Assembly (NCBI RefSeq): GCF_000472505.1
Contig: NZ_AWZR01000005.1
Location: 186,001-250,000 of the forward strand
Origin: Luteimonas sp. J29
Lineage (GTDB): Bacteria > Pseudomonadota > Gammaproteobacteria > Xanthomonadales > Xanthomonadaceae
DNA: 64,000 bases
Direction: 5' to 3'
Shown here: in pieces, positions 34,533 to 44,740 of the stretch
How positions within the stretch are numbered: position 1 is the first letter of the stretch
How the letters are laid out: the number at the start of each line of letters is the position of its first letter
Translations under genes and position numbers: made by a program
The notes under the pieces: model-generated
What the model saw: the letters and a program-made list of their open reading frames with translations, nothing else
Databases searched by the model: none
Told to the model about the DNA's origin: nothing

Positions 34533-36068
34533 ATGTCCATCCTCGTCCGTACCGCCTGCTGGCTGCTGCCGGCCGTCCTCCTGTCCGTCGCGATGTCCGC
34601 GCCGGCGCACGCGCAGTCGCGCCGTGCCCAGGCGGCGATCGACGCCCTGAACGAGCGCATGCTCGCGGCCGAGACCCGTTACCGCGAGGCGCTGGTGAAG
34701 ATCCGCAACGCCGACCCGGCCGGCGTGGACGAGGGCAATGCCGCGCTCGAGGACATGGAGGACGTGCTGGTCGAGTGCGGCCGGATCAAGGGCTGCAACA
34801 ACGCCGGCCTGCTGGCCAGCTTCAAGCGCCTGCTCAAGGCGCAGGCCGACGCGGCCTCGGCCACCGGCGGCGAGGCGGAGGACGTGGACACCACCGTGAT
34901 CGACGATTCCGGCGTGGCCGGCGTCGAGGTCCCCGACAGCGCCAGCGCCGCCGCGCTGCTGGCCGCCGAGGACCGCCGCTTCCTCGAGCAGGTGAAGATG
35001 AACCCCGCGGTGCAGGCCGCGATCCGCCGCTGGCTGACCGACATGCGCACCTCGCTGATCACCAGCCACGAGAACTACCAGTACATGCAGCACATGATGT
35101 CGCCGGCGTTCAAGCGCCGCGGCCTGCCCGAGGCGCTGCTGTTCGGGATCCTGGCCAAGGAATCCAACGGCCGGGTGCATGCGCGCTCGCGCGCCGGCGC
35201 GGTCGGCCCGCTGCAGTTCATGCCCGCCACCGGCCGCCGCTTCGGCCTCGGCCCCGACGGCACCGGCTTCGACACCCGCTACGACCCTCGGGCTTCGGCG
35301 GACGCGGCCGCCGCCTACCTGTCCGAACGCTACGCCGAACTCGGCAACCAGATCGAACTGTGGCTGGCCGCGTACAACGGCGGCGAGGGCCGCGCGCGGC
35401 GCGTGTACCAGGAAACCGGCGGACGCAGCTTCTGGGACGCCGACGTCTACAACCAGTTCCCACCGGAAACCAAGGACTACGTGCCGATGGTGATCGCGGC
35501 GGCGTGGCTGTACCTGCACCCGAAGGAATACGGCCTGGCCTTCCCGCGGGTGGACGCGCGCCCGGCCTTCATCCAGCTCCAGCGCCCGGCCTCGATCTAC
35601 GAACTGACCATCTGCCTGGGCAATGGCGGCACCCGCGACGGCTACATGCGCGTGCTGCGCAACCTCAACCCGCAGTACGAGGCCGACGCGATCATCCCGG
35701 CCGGCACCCGGCTCAATGCCACGGTGCGCATGGCCGGGCTGTACGAACGCTGGTGCACGCGCGGTGCGCGCGCCGAGCTGGCGCGCACCCTGGTCGAGAG
35801 CGACGCGGCCACGGCGATCGTGCGGGTGGGCGACATGGAAACCGTGACCCGGCCCGATGGCACGGTGCAGCAGCGCCCGGTCGCGCCCGCGCCGCGCGCC
35901 GCGCCGGCGCGGCCGCGCACCCACCGCGTGGCCTCCGGCGAGACGCTGGCGGCGATCGCGCGCCGCTACCAGTGCAGCGTCCGCGCCCTGGCCTCGGCCA
36001 ACGGCGTCCGGCCGCCGGCTTACATGCTGCGCGCCGGACAGACCCTGAAGCTGGAAGGCTGCCGCTAG
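34533..36068 (+). CDS. membrane-associated lytic transglycosylase with LysM domain (MltD-like)
   Basis: The protein has 511 aa. A signal peptide (MSILVRTACWLLPAVLLSVA, cut after AHA) is followed by a region predicted to be helical. The SLT domain (about 180-300) contains LFGILAKESNGRVHARSRAG with the catalytic Glu, VGPLQFMPATGRRFGL and LWLAAYNGGEGRARRVYQET. A C-terminal LysM (HRVASGETLAAIARRYQCSV to the end) binds peptidoglycan. The lipobox of E. coli MltD is not seen, so it is probably soluble in the periplasm. It cleaves glycan strands to anhydro-muropeptides. The ATG at 34533 opens the signal peptide. Confidence 0.93.
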   Translation: MSILVRTACWLLPAVLLSVAMSAPAHAQSRRAQAAIDALNERMLAAETRYREALVKIRNADPAGVDEGNAALEDMEDVLVECGRIKGCNNAGLLASFKRLLKAQADAASATGGEAEDVDTTVIDDSGVAGVEVPDSASAAALLAAEDRRFLEQVKMNPAVQAAIRRWLTDMRTSLITSHENYQYMQHMMSPAFKRRGLPEALLFGILAKESNGRVHARSRAGAVGPLQFMPATGRRFGLGPDGTGFDTRYDPRASADAAAAYLSERYAELGNQIELWLAAYNGGEGRARRVYQETGGRSFWDADVYNQFPPETKDYVPMVIAAAWLYLHPKEYGLAFPRVDARPAFIQLQRPASIYELTICLGNGGTRDGYMRVLRNLNPQYEADAIIPAGTRLNATVRMAGLYERWCTRGARAELARTLVESDAATAIVRVGDMETVTRPDGTVQQRPVAPAPRAAPARPRTHRVASGETLAAIARRYQCSVRALASANGVRPPAYMLRAGQTLKLEGCR

Positions 36069-36093
36069 CGGCGTGCCGCCGGCCGGGCGTCGC

Positions 36094-36573
36094 TCATTGC
36101 GCAGGCGTCTGTGCGTCGTCCTCGCGTTCGACCGGAGCGGCCTCGCGCAGCGCGTCCAGCGCCTCGCGTTCGGCCTTGCGCACCGCGGCCACGTCCAGCG
36201 GCCTGATCGTCTTGATGTGGCAGCGGATCTGGATCGGCGAGAGGCCCGGGCCGGCGGGGGTCACCGAATCGAAGCGCGACGCGATCGTTCCGCCGCGGCT
36301 GGTGACGCCGATGGCGTGCGCATGGGGCAGGTCGGTGCAGGGGCCGGTCAGTTCGAGCAGGTAGGCCCGGTTGGCGTGGGTGTGCAGCACCAGTGCCTCC
36401 GTGCCCACGGGGCTCCAGCCGCTGAAGCGGCCGGGATGCAGGATCGAGTTCACCGGTTCGCCGGCGTGCGCCCGGAGCAGGGCCAGCCGGTCGACGCTGT
36501 CGATCCGGGGCCCGGTGGCACAGCCGGCCAGCGCAATCGCCAGCGCGATGGTGGAAGCAATCAAGCGTCTCAT
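36094..36573 (-). CDS. DUF6491-type lipoprotein
   Basis: The protein has 159 aa. The lipoprotein signal is MRRLIASTIALAIALAGCAT (LAGC lipobox). The mature part, [20 protein letters not shown] and GWSPVGTEALVLHTHANRAY, then LLELTGPCTDLPHAHAI and CHIKTIRPLDVAAVRKAERE, resembles short lipoproteins of Xanthomonadaceae grouped as DUF6491. Function is unknown. Two Cys residues (PC-TDL and RCHIK) could form a disulfide. It is transcribed alone: 266 bp of sequence without a recognisable gene separate it from psd upstream. Confidence 0.85.
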   Translation of the reverse strand: MRRLIASTIALAIALAGCATGPRIDSVDRLALLRAHAGEPVNSILHPGRFSGWSPVGTEALVLHTHANRAYLLELTGPCTDLPHAHAIGVTSRGGTIASRFDSVTPAGPGLSPIQIRCHIKTIRPLDVAAVRKAEREALDALREAAPVEREDDAQTPAQ

Positions 36574-36839
36574 GTCCGGCTCCTGTGCGGGTAAGGGTCG
36601 CTGCGCCGGTGGCGGACGCCGCCGGCGCCTTGCCGTGAATCTATCCCTGCATACGCACGAGAGCGCGGCCTGGTCGCAATGGCCGTTCAGCTTTCCGTCG
36701 CGCCGCGGCATCGCGCTGGACCGCGGCCCGGGTCGCGGCGGCCACGCGACGGGCGGACACGGTGGCGGCAAGGATCGGGAGCCCGCGCCGGAGGCACTGC
36801 GGCAGGCCCGGCTGCCAGCCGGCCAGGAATGGCGCGCTC

Positions 36840-37688
36840 TTATGCGGTCGTGCGCCGCGCCAGGGCCTGGCCCAGACGGACCGGCGTCTCGGCGCGCAGC
36901 GACGGCTCGAGTTCGGCCACGCCGTCGGGCAGCAGCACGATCACGGTCGAACCGTAGTTGAAGCGGGCCATCTCCTCGAACCGCTCCAGCACGATGTTCT
37001 CGCCGGTCCAGTGCTTCGAGGTGATGCGATCGCCGTAGGCGGGGATCTCCTCGCCGCTCCAGACCGTCTCCACGCCCGAGACCAGCAGGGCGCCGACCAT
37101 CACCACGGCCATCGGGCCGAAGTCGGTGTCGAAATGGCAGACCAGGCGCTCGTTGCGCGCGAACAGGCGCGGCACCGAGGCCACCGCGTCCGGACCCACT
37201 GAGAACAGGCGGCCGGGCACGTGCACCGTCTCGCGCAGGCGCCCGGTCCAGGGCATGTGCACGCGGTGGTAGTCGCGCGGCGACAGGTACACCGTCGCGA
37301 ACCGCCCGTTCGCGAACGGACCCGCCGCCTCTTCGCTGGCGAGCAGTTCGGCGGCGGTGAAGGAGCGGCCCTTGGCCTGGAAAATCCGGCCCTGTTCGAT
37401 CCGGCCGCACTGGCTGATGCGACCGTCGGCGGGCATCAGCAGCGCGCGCGGGTCCGGATCGGGCGTACGCGCGCCGGGCTTGAGCGCGCGGGTGAAGAAG
37501 GCGTTGAAGGTGGGGTAGGCGGCCGGGTCGGATTCGGCCGCTTCGTCGAGGTCGACCTTGAAGCGACTGACCACCGTGTCGATGAGCCAGCGCCGGATCC
37601 GCGGCGAGTCCGAATAGGCCAGCGCGCGCGCCAGCGACGACAGCAGGCGGTGCGGCAGCACCCAGGTCAGCGCGGTGACCAGGCTCAC
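36840..37688 (-). CDS. psd: phosphatidylserine decarboxylase proenzyme
   Basis: Makes phosphatidylethanolamine from phosphatidylserine at the inner membrane. The protein has 282 aa. Landmarks are [52 protein letters not shown] and [20 protein letters not shown]. The pyruvoyl-forming cleavage site is [15 protein letters not shown] (G-S-T; the Ser becomes pyruvate), with Tyr where E. coli has Leu. The start is a GTG at 37688 that overlaps the stop of the SCO1 gene (GTGA), so the two are coupled. Confidence 0.96.
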   Translation of the reverse strand: MSLVTALTWVLPHRLLSSLARALAYSDSPRIRRWLIDTVVSRFKVDLDEAAESDPAAYPTFNAFFTRALKPGARTPDPDPRALLMPADGRISQCGRIEQGRIFQAKGRSFTAAELLASEEAAGPFANGRFATVYLSPRDYHRVHMPWTGRLRETVHVPGRLFSVGPDAVASVPRLFARNERLVCHFDTDFGPMAVVMVGALLVSGVETVWSGEEIPAYGDRITSKHWTGENIVLERFEEMARFNYGSTVIVLLPDGVAELEPSLRAETPVRLGQALARRTTA

Positions 37689-38332
37689 GGACGTGTCCCG
37701 GACAGCGCCAGCAGGTCGGCGGCGATGCCCTCGGGGTCGTCCACCGCGCTGCCGGTGATCACGCCGGCCATGCGGCCGCGCGGGTCGAGCACCGCCATCG
37801 AGGCGCTGTGGTCGATCGAGTACTGGTCCGCGGGTGCGCCATCCGGTGGCGGCACCTTGGCGAAGACCATCGACAGCGAGCGGGTGAACGCCTCCAGGGT
37901 CGGGATGTCCGCGGTGGCGGCGAGGGTGTCGCGGTGGAAGGCGTGGGCGTATTCGCCGATGCGGTCGGGCGAATCGCGTTCGGGATCGACCGAGACGAAC
38001 AGCACCCGCGGCCGGGTCGAGTCGGGCAACGCCTCCCACTGGCGCTGGGCCACGGCCAGGCGCGCCAGGGTGGTCGGGCACACGTCGGGGCAGAAGGTGA
38101 AGCCGATGAACACGAGCGTCCAGTGGCCGTGCAGCTCGCCCGGGAGCAGCTGGGTGCCGTCGGACTGCTGCAGGGCGAACTCCGGCAGCTCGCGCGGCTG
38201 CGGGAACAGTTTCACCGTGCGCAGTGCGGGCTGCTGTTCCGGCGCGGGCGCGAAGAACTGGCGCGAGGCCAGCAGGCCGAGCCCCGCGGCCAGGGCCACC
38301 AGCAGCACGATGACGATGGGACGGTTGAACAT
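37685..38332 (-). CDS. SCO1/SenC family copper/thiol protein
   Basis: The protein has 215 aa. One N-terminal membrane anchor ([20 protein letters not shown]) puts the thioredoxin-like domain in the periplasm. The copper-binding CxxxC is [19 protein letters not shown], and the third ligand His is in [19 protein letters not shown] proteins deliver copper to the CuA site of cytochrome oxidase or protect against thiol oxidation. No oxidase genes lie nearby. It is the promoter-proximal gene of a two-gene unit with psd. Confidence 0.93.
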   Translation of the reverse strand: MFNRPIVIVLLVALAAGLGLLASRQFFAPAPEQQPALRTVKLFPQPRELPEFALQQSDGTQLLPGELHGHWTLVFIGFTFCPDVCPTTLARLAVAQRQWEALPDSTRPRVLFVSVDPERDSPDRIGEYAHAFHRDTLAATADIPTLEAFTRSLSMVFAKVPPPDGAPADQYSIDHSASMAVLDPRGRMAGVITGSAVDDPEGIAADLLALSGTRP

Positions 38333-38356
38333 GCGCGGATCCGTGTGGGGCCGGCC

Positions 38357-38362
38357 ATCATA
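38357..38362 (-). promoter_or_regulatory. candidate -10 box of SCO1-psd
   Basis: TATGAT on the minus strand, 24 bp before the SCO1 ATG and 13 bp from the divergent TATACT box of prmB. No -35 is clear. Confidence 0.45.
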
Positions 38363-38375
38363 CCCCCGGCACCGC

Positions 38376-38381
38376 TATACT
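38376..38381 (+). promoter_or_regulatory. candidate -10 box of prmB
   Basis: TATACT followed by TTCCGG, about 142 bp before the prmB ATG. The long leader contains an ATG-started 38-codon frame (38411-38527) that ends on the prmB start codon. Confidence 0.5.
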
Positions 38382-38523
38382 TTCCGGTCCGCCAGGGCCA
38401 GCGCAGGGCGATGCGACCGTCCGGCGGGCCTCCGCCGCTCGAGCGTGCCGCCTGCCCGGTCCGCGCCGCGATGGCGGGTCGCCGATCCACCGTATCCGTC
38501 GCCCACGATCCCGGACCCGCGCC

Positions 38524-39495
38524 ATGACCGATGAGCTGCAGACGATCATCGACCTGATCCGCTACGGCGCCAGCCGCTTCCAGGCCGCCGGCCTGACCTT
38601 CGGCCATGGCTACGACAACGCCCTGGACGAGGCCACCCAGCTCACCCTGCACGCGCTGCACCTGCCGCACGACCTGTCGCCGGTGTATGGACAGGCGCGC
38701 GTCACGCTGGCGGAAAAGGAAGACGTGCTGGCGCTGTTCCTGCGCCGCATCGAGGAGCGCGTGCCGGCCGCGTACCTGACCGGCGAGGCCTGGTTCGCCG
38801 GCCTGAGCTTCAAGACCGACCGCCGCGCGCTGGTCCCGCGCTCGCCGATCGCCGAACTGATCGAGGCCGGCTTCGAGCCATGGCTGGGTGGGCGCGACGT
38901 GCGCCGCGCGCTGGACCTGTGCACCGGCTCGGGCTGCATCGCCATCGCGATGGCCCACTACAACCCCGACTGGCACGTGGACGGCGCCGACATCAGCGAG
39001 GACGCGCTGTCGCTGGCGCGGGAAAACGAAGCCCGGCTGCTGGTGCGCAACACCCGCTTCATCCGCTCCGACCTGTTCTCCAACCTGCAGGGCGAGCACT
39101 ACGACCTGATCGTCAGCAACCCGCCCTACGTCACCAACGAGGAGACCGACGCGCTGCCGCAGGAGTATTCGTACGAACCCGAGCTCGGCCTGCGCGCCGG
39201 CGACGACGGGCTCGACCTGGTCCTGCGCATGCTGCGCGACGCGCCGCTGCACCTCACCGAGCAGGGCCTGCTCGTCTGCGAGGTGGGCGAGGCCGAGCGC
39301 GCGCTGACCGCGCTGCTGCCCGAACTGCCGCTGGCGTGGGTGGAGTTCAAGGTCGGGCAGATGGGCGTGTTCGTGGTCGAGCGCCACGACCTCGTCGCCC
39401 ACCACGCGCGGATCCGCGAACTGGCGGATGCGCGCGAGGCTGGGGCATCATCGGCCGCCGACCCGGCGCCGCCGGCGACCGGCGGCCTGTTCTGA
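38524..39495 (+). CDS. prmB: protein-(glutamine-N5) methyltransferase, ribosomal protein uL3-specific
   Basis: Methylates Gln of ribosomal protein L3 using SAM. The protein has 323 aa. The N-terminal part includes [20 protein letters not shown], which distinguishes PrmB from PrmC. The SAM fold has [40 protein letters not shown] and the catalytic [20 protein letters not shown] (NPPY). A short Ala/Pro tail follows. The ATG overlaps the stop of an upstream frame (ATGA). It precedes aroC by 16 bp; prmB-aroC is a conserved pair in gammaproteobacteria. Confidence 0.96.
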   Translation: MTDELQTIIDLIRYGASRFQAAGLTFGHGYDNALDEATQLTLHALHLPHDLSPVYGQARVTLAEKEDVLALFLRRIEERVPAAYLTGEAWFAGLSFKTDRRALVPRSPIAELIEAGFEPWLGGRDVRRALDLCTGSGCIAIAMAHYNPDWHVDGADISEDALSLARENEARLLVRNTRFIRSDLFSNLQGEHYDLIVSNPPYVTNEETDALPQEYSYEPELGLRAGDDGLDLVLRMLRDAPLHLTEQGLLVCEVGEAERALTALLPELPLAWVEFKVGQMGVFVVERHDLVAHHARIRELADAREAGASSAADPAPPATGGLF

Positions 39496-39511
39496 ACCGC
39501 GAGGAAGCGAG

Positions 39512-40606
39512 TTGAACACGTTCGGCCATCTGTTCCGCGTGACCACCTTCGGCGAGTCGCACGGGCCGGCGATCGGCTGCGTGATCGACGGCTGCCCGCC
39601 CGGGATCGCGATCGCGCCCGAGGACTTCGCCCACGACCTGGCGCGGCGCGCCACCGGCAAGACCCGCCACACCTCCGCGCGGCGCGAGGCCGACGAGGTC
39701 GAGATCCTCAGCGGCGTGTACGAGGGCGTCACCACCGGCACCCCGATCGCGCTGCTGGTGCGCAACACCGACCAGCGCAGCAAGGATTACAACGCCATCG
39801 CCCGCCAGTTCCGCCCGGGCCATGCCGACTACGCCTACTGGCAGAAGTACGGCATCCGCGATCCGCGCGGCGGCGGCCGCAGCTCGGCGCGCGAGACCAC
39901 GATGCGGGTGGCCGCGGCGGTGGTGGCGAAGAAGTGGCTGGCCCGGCGCGGCGTGACCGTGCGCGGTTGCCTGGTCCAGATCGGCGACGTGGTTCCGCGC
40001 GCGCACGACTGGAACGCGGTCGAAGGCAACCCGTTCTTCTGGCCCTGCGCCGAACAGGTGCCCGAGCTCGAGGCCTACATGGACGCGCTGCGCAAGTCCG
40101 GCGACTCGGTGGGCGCGAAGGTGGTGGCCGTGGCCGACGGCGTGCCGCCGGGCTGGGGCGAGCCGGTGTACGGCAAGCTCGACGGCGAGCTCGCCGCGGC
40201 GATGATGTCGATCAACGCGGTCAAGGGCGTGGAAATCGGCGACGGATTCGCCAGCGTGGCCCAGAAGGGCACCGTGCACCGCGACGTGATGACCCCGGAC
40301 GGATTCCTGTCCAACCACGCCGGCGGCGTGCTCGGCGGGATCTCGACCGGGCAGCAGGTCGTGGTCTCGGTCGCGTTCAAGCCCACGTCCAGCCTGCGCC
40401 TGCCGGTGCAGGGCGTGGACGTGGACGGCAACGTGGTGGACATCGTCACTACCGGCCGCCACGATCCCTGCGTCGGCATCCGGGCCACGCCGATCTGCGA
40501 GGCGATGCTGGCGCTGGTGCTCATGGACCAGGCGCTTCGCCACCGCGCCCAGTGCGGCGACGTGGGCGAGGTCCCGCCGCGCATTCCCGCCGGGGCCGGT
40601 GGCTGA
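39512..40606 (+). CDS. aroC: chorismate synthase
   Basis: Last step of the shikimate pathway, converting EPSP to chorismate with reduced FMN. The protein has 364 aa. Signatures are [60 protein letters not shown] and [19 protein letters not shown]. The start is a TTG at 39512: a strong GAGGA Shine-Dalgarno lies 6 bp upstream and the next in-frame ATG would remove the essential N-terminus. The stop overlaps the next gene by 8 nt. It feeds the trp genes encoded about 5 kb downstream. Confidence 0.97.
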   Translation: MNTFGHLFRVTTFGESHGPAIGCVIDGCPPGIAIAPEDFAHDLARRATGKTRHTSARREADEVEILSGVYEGVTTGTPIALLVRNTDQRSKDYNAIARQFRPGHADYAYWQKYGIRDPRGGGRSSARETTMRVAAAVVAKKWLARRGVTVRGCLVQIGDVVPRAHDWNAVEGNPFFWPCAEQVPELEAYMDALRKSGDSVGAKVVAVADGVPPGWGEPVYGKLDGELAAAMMSINAVKGVEIGDGFASVAQKGTVHRDVMTPDGFLSNHAGGVLGGISTGQQVVVSVAFKPTSSLRLPVQGVDVDGNVVDIVTTGRHDPCVGIRATPICEAMLALVLMDQALRHRAQCGDVGEVPPRIPAGAGG

Positions 40607-41603
40607 GCCGCGGCCAAGGGTCTGGGTGTCGCAGCCGCTGTTCGACGACATCGTCGGACGGCTGGGCGAGTACTTCGACGTGGACGCGACCGCGGAGGTC
40701 ACCGCGTGGAGCCCGGCCCGGGTCGCGGAGAAGCTGCGCGACGCGGCGGGCGCGGTGGTGACCCTGAACGAGCGCATCGGCCCGGCCGAGATCGCGCAGG
40801 CGCACGGACTGCGCGCGGTGGCCAACGTCGGCGTGGGCTACGACAACCTCGACGTGGAGGCGCTGCACGCGCGCGGCATCGTCGCCACCAATACGCCCGA
40901 CGTCCTGACCGAGACCACGGCCGACCTCGGCTTCGCGCTGGTCCTGGCGGCGGCGCGGCGGATCACCGAGGGCGAGCGCTGGCTGCGTGAAGGCCAGTGG
41001 CGGCAGTGGTCGTTCGACACCCTGCTGGGCCACGACGTGCACGGCGCCACGCTCGGCATCCTCGGCATGGGCCGGATCGGCCAGGCCATCGCCCGGCGCG
41101 GCGGGCACGGCTTCGGCATGCGCGTGCTCTACCACAACCGCAGCCGCCTGCCGGCTGGTATCGAAAGCAACTGTCGTGCGGCCTACGTCGACTTCGATAC
41201 ACTGCTGCGCGAATCGGACCACCTCGTGCTGGTCCTGCCGTATTCGCCGCAGACCCGCCACGTGATCGACGCCGCCGCCCTCGCGAAGATGAAGCCGACC
41301 GCGACGCTGACCAACATCGCGCGCGGCGGCCTGGTCGACGAGGATGCGCTGGCCGACGCGCTCGCCGGAGGCCGCCTGGCCGCGGCGGCGCTGGACGTGT
41401 TCGAGGGCGAGCCCCGGGTCAACCCGCGGCTGCTGGCGCTGCGCAACGTCGTGCTGACCCCGCACGTGGGCAGCGCCAGCCACGCCACCCGCCGGGCCAT
41501 GGCCGCGCTGGCCGTGGACAACCTCGTCGCCGCCCTCGGCCACGGCCCGCGCGCCGGCGATCCGCCGACGCCGATCGCCGCCAAAGCGACCGCCAAACGA
41601 TAG
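40599..41603 (+). CDS. ghrB: D-2-hydroxyacid dehydrogenase, glyoxylate/hydroxypyruvate reductase B type
   Basis: The protein has 334 aa. It reduces glyoxylate or hydroxypyruvate with NAD(P)H, by analogy to E. coli GhrB. The Rossmann motif is [20 protein letters not shown]; catalytic residues lie in [19 protein letters not shown] (Arg), [15 protein letters not shown] (Glu) and [14 protein letters not shown] (His). [20 protein letters not shown] matches GhrB closely. A GTG at 40599, overlapping aroC by 8 nt, is the likely start. The exact substrate cannot be read from sequence. Confidence 0.9.
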   Translation: MAEPRPRVWVSQPLFDDIVGRLGEYFDVDATAEVTAWSPARVAEKLRDAAGAVVTLNERIGPAEIAQAHGLRAVANVGVGYDNLDVEALHARGIVATNTPDVLTETTADLGFALVLAAARRITEGERWLREGQWRQWSFDTLLGHDVHGATLGILGMGRIGQAIARRGGHGFGMRVLYHNRSRLPAGIESNCRAAYVDFDTLLRESDHLVLVLPYSPQTRHVIDAAALAKMKPTATLTNIARGGLVDEDALADALAGGRLAAAALDVFEGEPRVNPRLLALRNVVLTPHVGSASHATRRAMAALAVDNLVAALGHGPRAGDPPTPIAAKATAKR

Positions 41604-41729
41604 GGGAGCCCCAGGCCCGGCCGCGTCCGCGCGGGCTCCCCCGAACCTCCCGCGATGGCGCGCGCCTCCGGTGCGCCGCGCCAGCATGCCCGGATCCGAT
41701 TTCCACCTACCTTTTCCAGCGGATAGCCC

Positions 41730-42758
41730 ATGAGCACCCCCAGCAACCGTCGTTTCAACGTCGCCGTCGTCGGCGCCACCGGCGCCGTCGGCGAAGTGAT
41801 GCTGTCGATCCTCGCCGAACGCGATTTCCCGGCCGCCAGCGTGGTCGCGCTCGCCTCCGAGCGCTCGGCCGGCAGCACCGTGCAGTTCCGCGACCAGGAC
41901 CTCGTGGTCCAGGACCTGGCCACCTTCGACCCGGCCGGCATCGACATCGCCCTGTTCTCGGCCGGCGGCGAGACCTCGAAGCAGTACGCGCCGGAGTTCG
42001 CCGCCGCCGGCGCGGTGGTGATCGACAACTCCTCGGCTTTCCGCTACGACGACGACGTCCCGCTGGTGGTGAGCGAGGTCAACCCCGAGCAGGTCAAGAG
42101 CCGCCCGCGCGGGATCATCGCCAATCCCAACTGCTCGACCATGCAGATGCTGGTGGCGCTGGCGCCGCTGCACCGCAGGTACGGGATCGAGCGCATCAAT
42201 GTCGCCACCTACCAGTCGGTGTCGGGCGCCGGCCGCACCGCGATGGAAGAGCTGGGCAAGCAGACCGCGCAGTTGCTGGGCTTCCAGGACATCGACCCGC
42301 AGAAGTTCCCGGTCCAGATCGCCTTCAACCTGATCCCGCACATCGACAGCTTCCTCGACAACGGTTTCACCAAGGAAGAGATGAAGCTGGTCTGGGAGAC
42401 CCGCAAGATCCTCGGCGACGACTCGATCCAGGTGAACCCGACCGCGGTGCGCGTGCCGGTGTTCTACGGCCATTCCGAGGCGGTGGCGATCGAGACCCGC
42501 GAGAAGGTGACCGCGGAGGAGGCGCGCGCACTGCTGGCGTCCGCACCGGGCGTGGAGGTGGTCGACGAGCGCCGCGCGGGCGGCTATCCGACCCCGGTCA
42601 CCCACGCCTCGGGCAAGGACGCGGTGTACGTCGGCCGCATCCGCGAGGACATCTCGCATCCGCGCGGCCTGAACCTGTGGATCGTGTCCGACAACATCCG
42701 CAAGGGCGCCGCGCTCAACGCGGTGCAGCTGGCCGAGCTGGTCGCGGCCGAGGGCTGA
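41730..42758 (+). CDS. asd: aspartate-semialdehyde dehydrogenase
   Basis: Branch-point enzyme of lysine/DAP, methionine and threonine synthesis. The protein has 342 aa. It shows VAVVGATGAVGEVMLSILAE (NADP binding), IALFSAGGETSKQYAPEF, IANPNCSTMQMLVALAPL (catalytic Cys in NPNCST), YQSVSGAGRTAMEEL and VRVPVFYGHSEAVAIETREK (catalytic His in GHSEAV), closing with GRIREDISHPRGLNLWIVSD. The 126-bp gap upstream shows no clear promoter. fimV follows, as in Pseudomonas and Xanthomonas, where asd-fimV-truA-trpF is a conserved block. Confidence 0.97.
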   Translation: MSTPSNRRFNVAVVGATGAVGEVMLSILAERDFPAASVVALASERSAGSTVQFRDQDLVVQDLATFDPAGIDIALFSAGGETSKQYAPEFAAAGAVVIDNSSAFRYDDDVPLVVSEVNPEQVKSRPRGIIANPNCSTMQMLVALAPLHRRYGIERINVATYQSVSGAGRTAMEELGKQTAQLLGFQDIDPQKFPVQIAFNLIPHIDSFLDNGFTKEEMKLVWETRKILGDDSIQVNPTAVRVPVFYGHSEAVAIETREKVTAEEARALLASAPGVEVVDERRAGGYPTPVTHASGKDAVYVGRIREDISHPRGLNLWIVSDNIRKGAALNAVQLAELVAAEG

Positions 42759-42878
42759 TGCATGCGTGGCCGGCGCGGGTGGGACCGCGTCGGCTACCTC
42801 TTCCGGGCGTGCGTCGGGCGAGCGCGGACTGCGACCGGACATTGCGGAGGCGGCGCCGGGCCGGATAGAGTCGCCGCC

Positions 42879-44735
42879 ATGCCTGCGCCGCCGTCCCCGT
42901 CCACGACCCCGCGCAGCCGGCTGGCGACGCTGCTCGTCGGCCTGCTGCTGTCCGTGCTCGCGTGGCCGGCGTTCGCGCTCGGCCTGGGGCAGGTGGAGGT
43001 GCGCTCGCGCGCGGGCGAGCCGCTGCTGGCCGAGATCCCGATCATCTCCAGCGATCCGTCGGAGCTCGAGTACCTCGAGGCGCGGCTGGCGTCGCCCGAA
43101 ACGTTCCGCCGCATCGGTCTGGATCCGCCCACCGGGCTGGTCTCGGACCTGCGGTTCAGCATCGCGCTCGATGCCCGCGGCCGTCCGGTGGTGCGCATCA
43201 CCACCGAGCAACCGGTCGAGCAGCCGGTCCTCAATTTCCTGGTCGAGGTCGAGTGGGGCCAGGGGCGCCTGGTGCGCGAATACTCCGCGCTGGTGGCCAC
43301 GCCCGATACCGTGGCCGCGCCCGCGCAGCCGCCGATCCAGGCCCCGCAGGCCGCGCCGTCGAACGTGATCGAGCGGTTGCCCGATGCGGCGCCGCCGGCC
43401 GAGGACGCGACCGCGGCCGGGGAACCCGCGGACACGCCGGCCAGCGATGCCGACACCGTGGCCACTTCCGCCGAGCCCGTCCAGGCCGAACCGGCGCCGC
43501 CGCCCCGCGCGCAGGCGCCGGCGCCCGTGGCCCGTGCCCCCGCGCAGGCGCCGGCGCCGGGTGGCGAGTTCGGGCCGGTGCAGCGCGGCCAGACCCTGAG
43601 CGAGATCGCCGCTTCGCTGGCAGCGGGCAGCGGCTACAGCCTGAACCAGGTGATGCTGGCCCTGTTGCGCTCGAATCCCGAGGCCTTCATCGGCGGCAAC
43701 ATCAACCTGATCCGCCAGGGCGCGGTGCTGCGCATCCCGCCGAGCGATGCCTGGTCGGAGACCAGCGTGGCCGAGGCCAACGCGATCGTGCGCGAGCACG
43801 TGGCGCGCTGGCGCGAGATGCGGCGCCCGGTGCCGCAGCCCGATGCGGTCGCGGCCGGCGAGGCCGCTCCCGCCGGCCAGACCGGGGATGCGCGGTCGGG
43901 GGCCTCGGCGTCGTCCGCACCGCGCGTGGCCGACGCGAGGCTGGAGATCGTGCCCGCCGCGGCCGAAGGCGCCGGCGGGACCAGCACACAGACCGGCACC
44001 GCCGCCGGTGGCGAGGGCGACATGCTGCAGCAACAGGAACTGGTCCAGACCCGCGAGACACTCGCCGCGCGCGAAGCCGAGCTCGAAGAGCTCAAGTCGC
44101 GGCTGGCCGAACTCGAACAGCTCCAGCAGCAGCAGGCCCAGCTGATCCAGATGAAGGACAGCGAGCTTGCCGCCGCGCAGCAGCGGCTGGCCGAAAGCAA
44201 CGTCCGGTCGCCGGAGGCCGGGGCGCTGCCGTGGCTGTGGCTCGGCATCGGGCTGGTCGCGGCGGTGCTGCTGGCCGCGTGGCTGCTCTCGCGGCGGCCG
44301 CGGCCGGCGCCGGCGCGCAAGGGCGTGCCCGGGTTCGCGGCCGCGCCCGCCGGCGCGCGCGAGCCGACCGTGAAGCCTGCCGGAAAGGCGCCCGTCGCCC
44401 CGGCGCCCGGCCCCGTGCCGCCAGAGCCCGAGCCGGAGCCCGCCCCGCCGCCGGCGCCGCAGAAGGCGCCCACCTGGACCGCGCCGCCCGCGGCCGCGAC
44501 CGGGGCGTCCCCGACCTGGCACGTGGGCGGTGGCGCGCGTACCGAGGCCCCGTCCGGCGCCGAGGTGGTGCCGCTCAACGCCGGTCCGGCCGGGCAGGAC
44601 CGGATCGAACTGGCCCGTGCCTACCTCGACCTGGGCGATACCGACACCGCGCGCAGCCTGCTGCAGGAAGTGGCCGACTTCGGCGATCCGGGTCCGCGCG
44701 ACGAGGCCCTGCAGCTGCTGCGGGAACTGGCCTGA
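42879..44735 (+). CDS. fimV: FimV-type pilus assembly / polar hub protein (short form)
   Basis: The protein has 618 aa. The signal peptide ([19 protein letters not shown]) ends near residue 33. The FimV N-domain follows, [20 protein letters not shown] and [20 protein letters not shown]. After an Ala/Pro linker comes a LysM-like region ([20 protein letters not shown]), then a Gln/Glu-rich coiled coil (about 380-440), one membrane helix ([20 protein letters not shown]), a Pro-rich cytoplasmic linker and the C-terminal FimV domain ([20 protein letters not shown]). Pseudomonas FimV exceeds 900 aa; the acidic repeats are missing here. FimV supports type IV pili and polar cAMP signalling. Confidence 0.9.
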   Translation: MPAPPSPSTTPRSRLATLLVGLLLSVLAWPAFALGLGQVEVRSRAGEPLLAEIPIISSDPSELEYLEARLASPETFRRIGLDPPTGLVSDLRFSIALDARGRPVVRITTEQPVEQPVLNFLVEVEWGQGRLVREYSALVATPDTVAAPAQPPIQAPQAAPSNVIERLPDAAPPAEDATAAGEPADTPASDADTVATSAEPVQAEPAPPPRAQAPAPVARAPAQAPAPGGEFGPVQRGQTLSEIAASLAAGSGYSLNQVMLALLRSNPEAFIGGNINLIRQGAVLRIPPSDAWSETSVAEANAIVREHVARWREMRRPVPQPDAVAAGEAAPAGQTGDARSGASASSAPRVADARLEIVPAAAEGAGGTSTQTGTAAGGEGDMLQQQELVQTRETLAAREAELEELKSRLAELEQLQQQQAQLIQMKDSELAAAQQRLAESNVRSPEAGALPWLWLGIGLVAAVLLAAWLLSRRPRPAPARKGVPGFAAAPAGAREPTVKPAGKAPVAPAPGPVPPEPEPEPAPPPAPQKAPTWTAPPAAATGASPTWHVGGGARTEAPSGAEVVPLNAGPAGQDRIELARAYLDLGDTDTARSLLQEVADFGDPGPRDEALQLLRELA

Positions 44736-44740
44736 ACGGT

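Noticed and set aside
36574-36839. Possible small gene in the 266-bp gap between the DUF6491 lipoprotein and psd
   Set aside because: No frame has a plausible start, ribosome binding site and composition; I see nothing there beyond a weak TAGATT-like element upstream of the lipoprotein gene.
42762-42878. Earlier ATG for fimV
   Set aside because: It adds 39 residues of Arg/Gly-rich sequence before the signal peptide. The ATG at 42879 gives a proper export signal.
40521-44522. Very long open frame on the minus strand across aroC, ghrB, asd and fimV
   Set aside because: Its translation is Arg/Gly/His-rich with no recognisable domain and lies antisense to four clear genes. It is an effect of high GC at third codon positions.
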